A stretch of DNA of 64,000 nt from an uncultured Clostridia bacterium (GTDB taxonomy: Bacteria; Bacillota; Clostridia; TANB77; CAG-508). Shown here in pieces: positions 27,001 through 34,445 of this stretch. The notes below the pieces were generated by a model, which searched no databases, had not been told where the DNA came from, and worked only from the letters and a program-made list of their open reading frames with translations. The position numbers and the translations under genes are program-made. The stretch is taken from assembly GCA_934167755.1 (NCBI GenBank), contig CAKPLT010000011.1, positions 1 to 64,000 of the forward strand. Direction: 5' to 3'. The first letter of the stretch is position 1, and each line of letters starts with the position of its first letter.

Positions 27001-28582
27001 AATACTGCCAAATATAAATAGCAATGATAGAGAAGAATATGGATATGCAAGAGTTCTAAAAGAAATTCAAAGTAAATATAGTAAATATTTGAACAATGAA
27101 TTTCATAACTTGAGCAAGAAAAAAATAGATGAAATTAAAGAAATTTTGGAACTTGGCAATAGTGTTGAATTATGGGAAACAGAATTACCAAATAGGACTG
27201 CTAAAGATAGGAAAAAACATAATAGAACTTTAAAAAATAGAGAGGGTCCTTTTGAAATTACTGGAATCTTAAAGGATTTTATTGATTTGGAAAAAGAAAA
27301 AATAGAAGGCACAAATTCAGTAGAAAGATTTATAAACAAGATGCAAAAACTAAAAAAATTAGGTATAGATGTATCAAAAATTAAAGATAAAGACACAATA
27401 CAATCATTAGCCCAAAAATCAGATATAATAATAGCAGAAGAAGAAACCGAAAAATTAGGAATAAAATTAGATGATAAAATAGGTATTACGAAAAAAAATA
27501 TAATTTCAACATATAAGGGAAGAGGATCTTTAAGAAAACCTACTCAAGAGCAAAAAGAAATATTATTAAATTTTGGGATTGTTTTAGACCAATATCAAAG
27601 GGATACAATACAGGAATTTATAGAAAAGTTGGAAATATTAAAAGAACAAGGAGTAGATGTATCTAAAATTAAAAGTAAAGATACAATTAAGAAATTGGCT
27701 GAAAAATCAGAAGTGGAAATAACAGAAAAACAAGCTCAAAATTTAGGAATAAAGTTAGATGATAAAATAGGAAATGCAAAAGACAAAGTTGTCGAAGGAT
27801 ACAAAGGAAAATATGGCAGGAGAAAACCAACACAAGAGCAAATACAAAAAATATTAGAATTAGGAATTACAATAGAAAGAGAAGAAAAAAGCTTTTGTGA
27901 AGAATTTATATGCAAAATGCAAAAACTAAAAGAACTGGGAATAGATGTATCAAAAATTCAACAAAAAGACACAATAGAAAAAGTAATAAAAAGAGAAGGA
28001 TTAGAAATTACAGCTGAACAGGCAGAAGAATTAGGGATAGAATTAGAATATAAAATAGGCACTAAAAGAAACAATATAATTGGAGCATATAGAGGAAGAG
28101 GCAGATATCAAAAGCTAACGCAAGAACAAATTAGCACATTACTAGAACTTGGAGTTAGTTTAGAGAAAAGAGATTCTTGTCAAGAATTTATAGAAATATT
28201 AGAAAAATTAAATGAATTAGGAGTAGATATAACAAATATAAAACAAAAAGATACAATTGAAACTTTAGCACAAAGGTCAAATAAAAAAATAACAGATAGA
28301 CAAGTAGAAAAAATAGGAATAGATTTATACTATAATATAGGAAAAACAAAAACCAATTTAAGTATGAGATATAGAGGTGTAATGAGTGGTGTAAAGCCAA
28401 CACAAGAGCAAGTAGATAAGCTATTAAAACTTGGAATAGATCTAAGTAAAAAAAGAAGAACTTCAAAAGAAATAGCAGAAGCATCAATTAGTGCAATAAA
28501 AGATACAGAATTGGCGGACAAAGAAAATAAAGCATTACAAGAATTGGTTGAAAAACAACAAAAGAAGGAGGAACAAAAGTAA
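24005..28582 (+). CDS. Large SF2 helicase with ADP-ribosyltransferase-like N-terminus and four C-terminal repeats
   Basis: This 1525-residue protein has three parts. (1) Residues 1-560 are unassigned; the start YYFFRSLEPGD (Arg23), the strand CISLSSNANVVRTYE (Ser91-Ser94) and a later SSEQIYYGDIE (about 255) recall the R-S-E pattern of ADP-ribosyltransferases, which is an inference. (2) A DEAD/DEAH-like SF2 helicase: LRPYQQRA, Walker A LPTGGGKSF (about 590), ILDELHRTG (about 680), GITATPRR (about 711), and motif VI QQLGRII (about 938), closest to type I/III restriction-like helicases. (3) Four tandem repeats of about 95 residues (from about 1109, 1204, 1300 and 1394), each with LGIDVSKIxxKDTI, IGxxKxN and PTQEQ; probable nucleic-acid binding. 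GGAAG precedes the ATG. A small gene follows with no gap. Confidence 0.8.
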   Translation: MEKIFDIEKFNLISDDENYYFFRSLEPGDIKDLEKGIIKEGEKYKRIRTDRERWEETHQEKPRWNADSTITLEEIFNHIKMHYSLQTNCISLSSNANVVRTYEEAFSDKYVMIKVPKKEMGEKVFYAGQYMLGEIDKQIEQRIAEGGISENVLKDLRKIDKAKTSDEIKELIKRKYKTLQKLNKNKAHPRKGITYKSPQARISSWQSLNEDQTLEKNKIVAKLTVLEHKKLIKPFMPHSANNNLLIQTIGSAFASSEQIYYGDIEGDRIKDVSKEIVDMFGLLQQVEGQNKKTVDELKRELIHFVNEGKKIDIPKDSILKNKTQVREDISIEEMYKLTGGKVEYGQANSIVKNIFYLAKGQLSARVLADKLRKITSNDSKYEEIIKYIKENEFQIEPKISTRLSNKGYKLSESVNLNLNQNEIELAEQVKKLSDEEQEKIIQSRGLSNVQGIMTNNFSKLQNDDKISKERYYAEAIFSMYDWKKIGIEEFSIAERENLIQKIQEKDCVNLYKKLEQSGIKRIDIPTVLLNIITGKKDGLKEELSIERVERFLGYYDIPNTRIQLRPYQQRATERTDEILEESRFASVILPTGGGKSFVGLDQLMKHKDEKMLYLAPQNEILEQMKDYIMKYIHGPVNTLGKSKDEIVANIFQNIKFTTYPSLLSKEGEEVLKEQYDFIILDELHRTGASEWGDSLNTLLDNQSKTTKVLGITATPRRDADGKNMANEIAERLGYTNKEAISGKHIAMNLSLTNATRLKLVVNPKLVSCEYSLKTDGSLERLEEKINQIEDVKIRNERLEKYEILRRNLDSAKGIANILQANVKKGGKYIVFLPMAEDIEDEDGNVIGRKKGKDKINYYKKQIEKYFDGSEITPSFHSMLGEYGDKSNEKRLEEFQNRNTDCTEFLLVMNKANEGLHLEKLDGIIWLRPMSENSRILYLQQLGRIIYSEDPDNPTKDEDRPVVIDLANNTIKVNWEDENTEQDDIELMNIIIDWIRKHNEILPNINSNDREEYGYARVLKEIQSKYSKYLNNEFHNLSKKKIDEIKEILELGNSVELWETELPNRTAKDRKKHNRTLKNREGPFEITGILKDFIDLEKEKIEGTNSVERFINKMQKLKKLGIDVSKIKDKDTIQSLAQKSDIIIAEEETEKLGIKLDDKIGITKKNIISTYKGRGSLRKPTQEQKEILLNFGIVLDQYQRDTIQEFIEKLEILKEQGVDVSKIKSKDTIKKLAEKSEVEITEKQAQNLGIKLDDKIGNAKDKVVEGYKGKYGRRKPTQEQIQKILELGITIEREEKSFCEEFICKMQKLKELGIDVSKIQQKDTIEKVIKREGLEITAEQAEELGIELEYKIGTKRNNIIGAYRGRGRYQKLTQEQISTLLELGVSLEKRDSCQEFIEILEKLNELGVDITNIKQKDTIETLAQRSNKKITDRQVEKIGIDLYYNIGKTKTNLSMRYRGVMSGVKPTQEQVDKLLKLGIDLSKKRRTSKEIAEASISAIKDTELADKENKALQELVEKQQKKEEQK

Positions 28583-29020
28583 ATGAATAATCGTAAAAAT
28601 GCTTATAAAGAAATATATACAATATTACAAGATTTAAATGAAGAAGAATACAATAAAATTCCTCCTGAGGTTGTAAATGCAATAAGAGAAAATATGAATG
28701 AAAAATATGAGTATGAACTATGCGAAGAATTAGAATTAAAAAGTCAACCAATGCTACCAGAAACAAAAGTAATATTATTTAATTTATTCAGAGATTACTT
28801 AGCAACACAAGAACAAAAAGAAAAAATAATAAAAATGCAAAATGAGGAAAGAAAAAAAAGAGAACTGAAAAAGCAACATCAATACAACACAGATATATTT
28901 CAAAATAAAGAAAATCAAAGCAAAATAAAAAAAGAAGAAAAAGAACTAATCCAATATAAAGAAAATATCTTTAGCAAAATAATTAATAGGATAAAAAAAA
29001 CCCTAAAAAAAATGCAATAA
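28583..29020 (+). CDS. Small charged protein coupled to the helicase, unknown function
   Basis: The 145-residue protein starts immediately after the helicase stop codon (TAAATG), with its AAGGAGG inside the helicase gene, so the two are translationally coupled. The N-terminal half (YKEIYTILQDLNEEEYNKIPPEVVNAIREN) is a compact helical region; the C-terminal half is a lysine/glutamate-rich, coiled-coil-like tail (EQKEKIIKMQNEERKKRELKKQ). No enzyme motif is seen. It probably works with the helicase, as a partner, regulator or nucleic-acid binder, but nothing in the sequence shows which. Confidence 0.65.
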   Translation: MNNRKNAYKEIYTILQDLNEEEYNKIPPEVVNAIRENMNEKYEYELCEELELKSQPMLPETKVILFNLFRDYLATQEQKEKIIKMQNEERKKRELKKQHQYNTDIFQNKENQSKIKKEEKELIQYKENIFSKIINRIKKTLKKMQ

Positions 29021-29086
29021 AATGTTTAAAAATATCAAAAAAGTGATATAATATTACTGTCAAAATGAGAAGAGGAGGAATTTTAT

Positions 29087-30043
29087 ATGAATACAAACAA
29101 AAAAGTAGTATTAGTAGGAACAGGATTTGTAGGAATGAGTATGGCATATGCTATGATGAACCAAGGAGGAGTAGATGAACTTGTACTAATAGATGTACTA
29201 AAAGATAAAGCCAAAGGAGAAGAAATGGATTTATCACATGGATTACCATATGCTCCTCAAAAAATGGATATAAAAGCAGGAGATTATTCAGAATGTAAAG
29301 ATGCAAATATAGTAGTAATTACAGCAGGTTTACCACAAAAACCAGGACAATCAAGATTAGAATTAGCTGTTGCAAACACAAAAATAGTAAAAGAAATAAC
29401 TGAACAAGTAATGGCAAATGGATTTAATGGAGTATTTATAATTGCAAGTAACCCAGTAGACTTAATGTCATATGTTGTAGCACAAGTTTCTGGATTACCA
29501 AAATCAAGAGTAATAGGGTCTGGAACAGTATTAGATACTGCAAGATTAAGATACTTAATAGCAGAATATTTAGATGTTTCAAGCAAAAATGTACATGCAT
29601 ATATATTAGGAGAACATGGAGATTCATCATTAGTACCATGGGAACATTGTTATGTAGGATGTAAAAAAATGATAGATATAATGAATGACAACAACCATCC
29701 AATGAAAGATTTAAAGAAAATTCATGATGGAGTATGGCAAGCAGCATATGAAATTATAGAAAAGAAAAGAGCAACATATTATGGAATAGGAATGGCATTA
29801 AATAGAATTATAAAAGCAGTTTTAAATGACGAAAATTCAATACTTACAGTATCAACATATCAAAATGGAGAATATAAACAAGAAGGAATGTATATTGGTG
29901 TTCCAGCAATCATCAATAAAAATGGAGTAAAAGAAATATTAGAATTAAAATTGAATGATGAAGATCAAGCTAAGTTTAATCACAGTTGTGATATTATGAA
30001 AGAAAATATAAAAAATGAAATTGATCCAATATTAAATGCATAA
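29087..30043 (+). CDS. ldh: L-lactate dehydrogenase
   Basis: Reduces pyruvate to L-lactate with NADH, regenerating NAD+ in fermentation. The 318-residue protein has the NAD-binding start VVLVGTGFVGMSMAYA, the acidic residue binding the cofactor in VLIDV, the substrate Arg in GQSRLELA, IIASNPVDLMSYV and the active-site His in ILGEHGDSS. The motif LPKSRVIGSGTVLDTARLRY is typical of LDH rather than malate dehydrogenase. AGGAGG lies before the ATG, and TATAAT at 29046-29051 marks the likely -10. The stop codon is only 8 bases before the large fold-back element, which would lie in its 3' untranslated region. Confidence 0.97.
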   Translation: MNTNKKVVLVGTGFVGMSMAYAMMNQGGVDELVLIDVLKDKAKGEEMDLSHGLPYAPQKMDIKAGDYSECKDANIVVITAGLPQKPGQSRLELAVANTKIVKEITEQVMANGFNGVFIIASNPVDLMSYVVAQVSGLPKSRVIGSGTVLDTARLRYLIAEYLDVSSKNVHAYILGEHGDSSLVPWEHCYVGCKKMIDIMNDNNHPMKDLKKIHDGVWQAAYEIIEKKRATYYGIGMALNRIIKAVLNDENSILTVSTYQNGEYKQEGMYIGVPAIINKNGVKEILELKLNDEDQAKFNHSCDIMKENIKNEIDPILNA

Positions 30044-30051
30044 ACCAAAAT

Positions 30052-30519
30052 GGTTACAATTCACAACCTTTAAAAATGTTATATATGTTGGGGGAGTCTT
30101 CCTAGGTGATTATATATATTTGAGATTTTGTCCTGTTCATTATGTTTAAAAAGAAAATCTAATATAAAAAACTGAGCCTCTCTCACTCAGGCATAAAATG
30201 TATATATGTATATGAGTTTAAACTTTTCGAATGTGATTGGAGCAATATTAGAATTTCTTAAATAAATTTATGGAAAGAGTTCACGAGAGTGGAAGGGTGC
30301 CATAAATTTATTTTAGAAATTCTTATGTTGCGTATTGAGCCGAGAAAATGTTTCAAATCATATACATATATACATTTTTTCCGTGAGCATTCCTCAGTTT
30401 TTTATTTAAGATGTTCTATTTTTCACTCCAATCAAACGGACAAAATCTCAAATATATATAATCACCTAGAAAGACTCCCCCAACATATATAATATTTTTA
30501 AGGGTTGTGAATTGTAACC
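30052..30519. repeat. 468-bp fold-back element with 82-bp terminal inverted repeats
   Basis: The arms 30052-30133 and 30438-30519 are equal in length (82 nt) and pair at 79 positions; two of the three differences would be G-U pairs in RNA. Inside, further segments pair in nested order: AAAAACTGAG (30166-30175) with CTCAGTTTTT (30393-30402), 30195-30215 with 30358-30378 (21 bp, perfect), and 30242-30273 with 30300-30331 (32 nt, three differences). The apical loop carries a small hairpin TTCAC-GAGA-GTGGAA with a GNRA-type tetraloop. The whole element thus folds into one long rod. There is no credible open frame within. It could be a MITE-like mobile element or a large structured RNA in the ldh 3' region. 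Confidence 0.85.
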
Positions 30520-30527
30520 TAAAATGT

Positions 30528-30557
30528 AAGAAAGAGCTAGAAAGTTCTTTCTTTTTA
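30528..30557 (+). terminator. Intrinsic terminator
   Basis: An 11-bp stem (AAGAAAGAGCT at 30528-30538, AGTTCTTTCTT at 30543-30553, one G-T pair) with loop AGAA and following T residues. It ends transcripts from ldh or the fold-back element. A gatC promoter follows: TTGTAT (30559-30564), 17 bases, TATAAT (30582-30587). Confidence 0.85.
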
Positions 30558-30622
30558 CTTGTATTTTTCTTAAAAACGGTATATAATAAGCACATTGAAA
30601 AGTAAGAACAAGGAGGTTAATT

Positions 30623-30910
30623 ATGAAAGTAAGTAAAGAAGAGATATTACACATAGCCAATTTGGCACAATTAACACTAGAAGAAGACGAGATAGAAAAA
30701 TATATGTTACATTTACAAGACATATTAAATTTTGCTAATATAGTAAACAATGCTCCTGTTGACGGACTAGATATAACAATAGGTGCAAATGAAGCAAAAA
30801 ATGTATTTAGAAAAGATGAGATAAAGAGATTTGAAGATATAGATAGTTTATTAGAAAATGCTCCAACACAAGACCAGCATATGTTTAAACTACCAAAAGT
30901 TTTGAATTAA
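30623..30910 (+). CDS. gatC: Asp/Glu-tRNA amidotransferase subunit C
   Basis: GatC is the small subunit that wraps round GatA and GatB in the GatCAB complex, which converts misacylated Glu-tRNA(Gln) and Asp-tRNA(Asn) to the amide forms. The 95-residue protein shows the family pattern VSKEEILHIANLAQLTLEEDE, then LQDILNFANIVNNAPVDGLD and the C-terminal LLENAPTQDQHMFKLPKVL. AGGAGG precedes the ATG. gatA and gatB follow on the same strand, although separated by repeat-bearing spacers. A TATAAT at 30582 is its probable -10. Confidence 0.96.
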   Translation: MKVSKEEILHIANLAQLTLEEDEIEKYMLHLQDILNFANIVNNAPVDGLDITIGANEAKNVFRKDEIKRFEDIDSLLENAPTQDQHMFKLPKVLN

Positions 30911-30985
30911 GGGAAAAAATGTACCCGGTCCTAAATTTTCCAATTAATAAAAGGGAAAAAATGTACCCGGTCCCCAATTTCCCAT
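30911..30985 (+). repeat. Two direct copies of a short hairpin repeat between gatC and gatA
   Basis: GGGAAAAAATGTACCCGGTC occurs at 30911-30930 and again at 30953-30972. Each copy is followed by TTTTCC or TTTCCC, which can pair with its GGGAAAA start. The first copy directly follows the gatC stop codon. A related core lies at 11103-11112. Confidence 0.85.
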
Positions 30986-31006
30986 TTTAGTATAAGGAGG
31001 AAGAAC

Positions 31007-32494
31007 ATGGATATTACAGAATTAACAGTACATGAGTTACAAGAAAAAATAAAAAACAAAGAATTAACTGTAACAGAAATAACAAAAGCTTATGTAAATA
31101 GAATAAAAGAGAAAGAACCAGAGGTTCAAGCATTTATAACAGAACTTACTGAAGAAGGTATGAAACAAGCTGAAGAAATCCAAGCTAAAATAGATAAAGG
31201 AGAAGAGGTTGGAAAATTAGCTGGAATACCAATAGGTATAAAAGATATAATTTGTACAAAAGGTGTAAAAACAACATGTGCATCTAAAATGCTAGAAAAC
31301 TTTGTTGCACCTTATGATGCTACAGTTATGAATAAAATTAACGCAGAAGAAATGATTGATTTAGGAAAATTAAATATGGATGAATTTGCAATGGGAGGTT
31401 CAACAGAGTATTCATATTTTAAGAAAACAAGAAATCCATGGGATTTATCAAGAGTTCCAGGAGGGTCATCAGGAGGGTCTGCTGCAGCAGTTGCAGCTAA
31501 TATGGTACCATGGGCGTTAGGAACTGATACGGGTGGAAGTATCCGCCAACCAGCATCGTTTTGTGGAGTTGTAGGCTTAAAACCAACATATGGATTAGTT
31601 TCAAGATATGGTGTTGTTGCATTTGCATCATCACTTGACCAAGTTGGCGTATTTACAAAAGATGTACAAGACTGTGCAGAATTACTAAATGTAATTTCAG
31701 GACATGACGAAATGGATACAACATCAGTAGATGTAGGACTAAAAGACTATACAAAATCATTACAAAAAGATATCAAAGGATTAAAAATAGGAGTTCCAAA
31801 GGAATTCTATGGAGAAGGAATAAACCCAGAAGTTAAAGCATCATTAGAAAAAGCAATTGAAGAATATAAGAAAATGGGAGCAGAAGTAGAAGAATTCTCA
31901 TTAGACATTGCAAACTATGCATTAGCAACATATTATATAATTGCATGTGCAGAGGCAAGTTCAAATTTAGGAAGATATGATGGGATAAGATACACATATA
32001 GGTCACCAGAAGCAAAAACATTGAAGGAAATTTATAAAAAATCTAGAAGTGAAGCTTTTGGAGCAGAAGTAAAAAGAAGAATTATACTTGGAACTTATGT
32101 ATTATCTTCTGGATATTATGATGCATATTACAAAAAAGCTCAACAAGTTCGTACACTTGTAATGAATGAATTTAATAAAGCATTTGAAAAATATGATATT
32201 ATAGTAACTCCAGTATCTCCAACAACAGCATTTAAATTAGGTGAAAGATCAACAAATCCTATGGAAATGTATTTGGCAGATATTTGTACGGTTTCTGTAA
32301 ATATAGCAGGACTTCCAGGAATGTCAGTACCTTGTGGCGTAGATAGTCAAGGGCTTCCAATAGGTATGCAAATTATAGGTAATAAATTTGATGAAGAAAC
32401 AATTATAAAAGCTGCATATGCTTATGAACAAGCAACAAATTTCCGTGAAAAATATAAACCAACATTTAAAAAAGAAGGAGGTGAAAAATTTTAA
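31007..32494 (+). CDS. gatA: Asp/Glu-tRNA amidotransferase subunit A (amidase)
   Basis: GatA is the glutaminase subunit that releases ammonia from glutamine for the amidotransferase. The 495-residue protein is an amidase-signature enzyme: GIPIGIKDIICTKG with the catalytic Lys, PGGSSGGSAAAVAA with the cis-Ser, and GTDTGGSIRQPASFCG with the nucleophile Ser. It is of normal length. AAGGAGG lies 8 bases before the ATG. The C-terminus ends EGGEKF; a strong AAGGAGG lies within the last codons, 100 bases or more from the gatB start. Confidence 0.98.
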   Translation: MDITELTVHELQEKIKNKELTVTEITKAYVNRIKEKEPEVQAFITELTEEGMKQAEEIQAKIDKGEEVGKLAGIPIGIKDIICTKGVKTTCASKMLENFVAPYDATVMNKINAEEMIDLGKLNMDEFAMGGSTEYSYFKKTRNPWDLSRVPGGSSGGSAAAVAANMVPWALGTDTGGSIRQPASFCGVVGLKPTYGLVSRYGVVAFASSLDQVGVFTKDVQDCAELLNVISGHDEMDTTSVDVGLKDYTKSLQKDIKGLKIGVPKEFYGEGINPEVKASLEKAIEEYKKMGAEVEEFSLDIANYALATYYIIACAEASSNLGRYDGIRYTYRSPEAKTLKEIYKKSRSEAFGAEVKRRIILGTYVLSSGYYDAYYKKAQQVRTLVMNEFNKAFEKYDIIVTPVSPTTAFKLGERSTNPMEMYLADICTVSVNIAGLPGMSVPCGVDSQGLPIGMQIIGNKFDEETIIKAAYAYEQATNFREKYKPTFKKEGGEKF

Positions 32495-32519
32495 AGAGAA
32501 TGGTTATATTGTATTGCTA

Positions 32520-32593
32520 GGCAGAATTAAATTAAAAGGCAAGGACCGCGCATACTGGTGTATGGAACCGCGTTTTAATTTAATTCTAACGCC
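32520..32593 (+). repeat. Hairpin element between gatA and gatB
   Basis: A perfect 15-bp stem (AGAATTAAATTAAAA at 32523-32537 with 32573-32587) can be extended by GGC/GCC. Its inner part is GC-rich and folded again: CGCG (32547-32550) with CGCG (32569-32572), and CATAC with GTATG around loop TGGT. An unpaired GGCAAGGAC lies on the left side and GAAC on the right. There is no T-run, so it is not an ordinary terminator. Confidence 0.8.
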
Positions 32594-32622
32594 GCAAGAT
32601 GGCTATTATCTTTAAAATAATT

Positions 32623-34059
32623 ATGAGAGAAGATTATGAAGTAGTAATGGGTCTAGAAGTCCATGCAGAACTATCAACAAAAACAAAAATATTTTGTAGC
32701 TGTCCAACAAAATTTGGAGCAGAGCCAAACACACAAGTGTGCCCGATATGTATGGCAATGCCAGGGACATTACCAAAATTAAATGAAAAAGTAGTAGAAT
32801 ATGCAGTAAGAGCAGGACTTGCAACAAATTGTGAAATATCAAGAAATAGTAAAAATGATAGAAAAAATTACTTCTATCCAGATTTACCAAAAGCATATCA
32901 AATATCACAATTTGATAAACCGCTATGTGAACATGGATATATTGAAATAGAAACAAGTAAAGGAAAGAAAAAAATAGGAATAACTCGTATTCATATAGAA
33001 GAAGATGCTGGTAAATTAAATCATGATGATTTTGGAGGAGGGGCATTAGTAGACTTAAATAGAGCAGGGGTGCCTCTAATAGAAATAGTATCTGAACCGG
33101 ATTTCCGTTCAATAGAAGAAGTTGATGCATATTTGAAAAAATTAAAATCAATACTTGAATATATAGAAGTATCTGACTGTAAAATGCAAGAAGGTTCATT
33201 TAGAGCTGATGTAAACACATCGATTCGTCCTGTTGGTTCAGAAAAATTTGGAACTCGTACAGAAATGAAAAATATGAATTCATTTAGAAGCATTACAAGA
33301 GCACTTGAATATGAAATAGATAGACAAGTTGATGTTATTGACAATGGTGGAGTAGTTGAACAAGAAACACTAAGATGGGATGAAGTATCTGGAAGAACAT
33401 TTTCAATGAGAGATAAAGAAGATGCACAAGATTATAGATATTTTCCAGAACCTGATTTAGTTGCAATAAAACTATCAGAAGAATATATAGAAAATATAAA
33501 AAATAGTTTACCAGAAATGCCAGAAAGCAGAAAACAAAGATATTTAACAGAATATAAGTTATCTGAAAAAGATGCTGGAATTATAACTGCTTCAAAATAT
33601 TTATCAGATTTATTTGAAAAAGCTTCTGAAATCTGTGGAAATTATAAAGCAGTAAACAACTGGATAATATCAGATATTTCTAGAATTTTAAATGAAACTG
33701 AAATGGATCCAATTGAAATACCTTTTGATGCTAAACAATTGGCTAAATTAGTTGAATTAATTGATAAAGGAACAATTAGTTCAAGCATTGGAAAAAAAGT
33801 ATTAACAGAATTATTTGAAAATCCAAGGGACCCAGAGGATATTATTAAAGAAAAAGGATGGATTCAAATTTCTGATGAAGGTGCAATAAAAGAGATTGTT
33901 TCAAAAATAATTGAAGCAAATCCACAATCTGTTGCAGATTATAAAGCAGGAAAAGATAGAGCTTTGGGATTCTTAGTTGGACAGGCTATGAAAGAAACTA
34001 AGGGAAAAGCTAATCCACAAATGCTTAATAAAATGTTTGTAGAAGAATTAAAAAAATGA
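32623..34059 (+). CDS. gatB: Asp/Glu-tRNA amidotransferase subunit B
   Basis: GatB binds the misacylated tRNA and activates the acid group with ATP. From the chosen start the protein has 478 residues, the normal length. Motifs are EVVMGLEVHAELST, FCSCPTKFG..CPICMAMPG with the zinc cysteines, GVPLIEIVSEPD and the C-terminal YqeY-like helical domain (GFLVGQAMKETKGKANP). The start is open to question: ATG at 32623 fits homologues but has no Shine-Dalgarno sequence, and the ATG at 32599 has none either. The hairpin at 32520-32593 directly upstream may affect translation. It stops with TGA. Confidence 0.95.
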   Translation: MREDYEVVMGLEVHAELSTKTKIFCSCPTKFGAEPNTQVCPICMAMPGTLPKLNEKVVEYAVRAGLATNCEISRNSKNDRKNYFYPDLPKAYQISQFDKPLCEHGYIEIETSKGKKKIGITRIHIEEDAGKLNHDDFGGGALVDLNRAGVPLIEIVSEPDFRSIEEVDAYLKKLKSILEYIEVSDCKMQEGSFRADVNTSIRPVGSEKFGTRTEMKNMNSFRSITRALEYEIDRQVDVIDNGGVVEQETLRWDEVSGRTFSMRDKEDAQDYRYFPEPDLVAIKLSEEYIENIKNSLPEMPESRKQRYLTEYKLSEKDAGIITASKYLSDLFEKASEICGNYKAVNNWIISDISRILNETEMDPIEIPFDAKQLAKLVELIDKGTISSSIGKKVLTELFENPRDPEDIIKEKGWIQISDEGAIKEIVSKIIEANPQSVADYKAGKDRALGFLVGQAMKETKGKANPQMLNKMFVEELKK

Positions 34060-34169
34060 TTTTGTATAAAAATTTAGTTTTTTTGTAAACATAATTTGCA
34101 AAAACTGTATAAATGTAGTATAATAAAAAATGCAACAAAGTTAAATTACTTAATTAGGAGGGTCAAGAC

Positions 34170-34409
34170 ATGAAAGAACAGAAATTAAAGGAAGACAAAG
34201 TTACTAGGAAATCAGAAAACAGTGTGAAATTAAATGACAATTTTAAAGATGATGTAAATGGAATTGTCTGGTATCTGGTTCCAAGAGAAACATTGGAGTG
34301 GCCAAATGGAAATCCGAGAAAGGCATTATATGAAAACCTGATCGGAAATAGACTGGTAATTTGGCTAAATGAAGTAGGTGGCATGATTTACAATCGTGTT
34401 TTGGCCTAA
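34170..34409 (+). CDS. Small protein of unknown function, own transcript
   Basis: This 79-residue protein is not recognised. The first 28 residues are charged (Lys/Glu/Asp), and the rest is richer in Trp and aliphatic residues (VNGIVWYLVPRETLEWP, NRLVIWLNEVGGMIYN), which suggests a small folded domain. It has a clear promoter, TTGCAA (34096-34101), 17 bases, TATAAT (34119-34124), a strong ribosome binding site GGAGGG and its own terminator, so it is a single-gene transcript. Codon use (CTG, CGA, TCC-like choices) is less AT-biased than in neighbours, which may mean recent acquisition. Confidence 0.7.
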   Translation: MKEQKLKEDKVTRKSENSVKLNDNFKDDVNGIVWYLVPRETLEWPNGNPRKALYENLIGNRLVIWLNEVGGMIYNRVLA

Positions 34410-34414
34410 AAATG

Positions 34415-34445
34415 AGAAACGCACCAAATGGTGCGTTTCTATTTT
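34415..34445. terminator. Bidirectional intrinsic terminator
   Basis: A perfect 11-bp stem AGAAACGCACC / GGTGCGTTTCT with loop AAAT, flanked by A-rich and T-rich sequence. It ends the small gene on the + strand and overlaps the 3' end of the penicillin-binding protein gene on the - strand. Confidence 0.92.

Noticed and set aside
30289..30492. 67-codon frame inside the fold-back element
   Set aside because: It lies across the apical loop and the 3' arm of the inverted repeat and has no ribosome binding site; its codons reflect the palindrome.
30052..30519. Retron or group II intron
   Set aside because: No reverse transcriptase is in the window and no intron domain V motif is visible.
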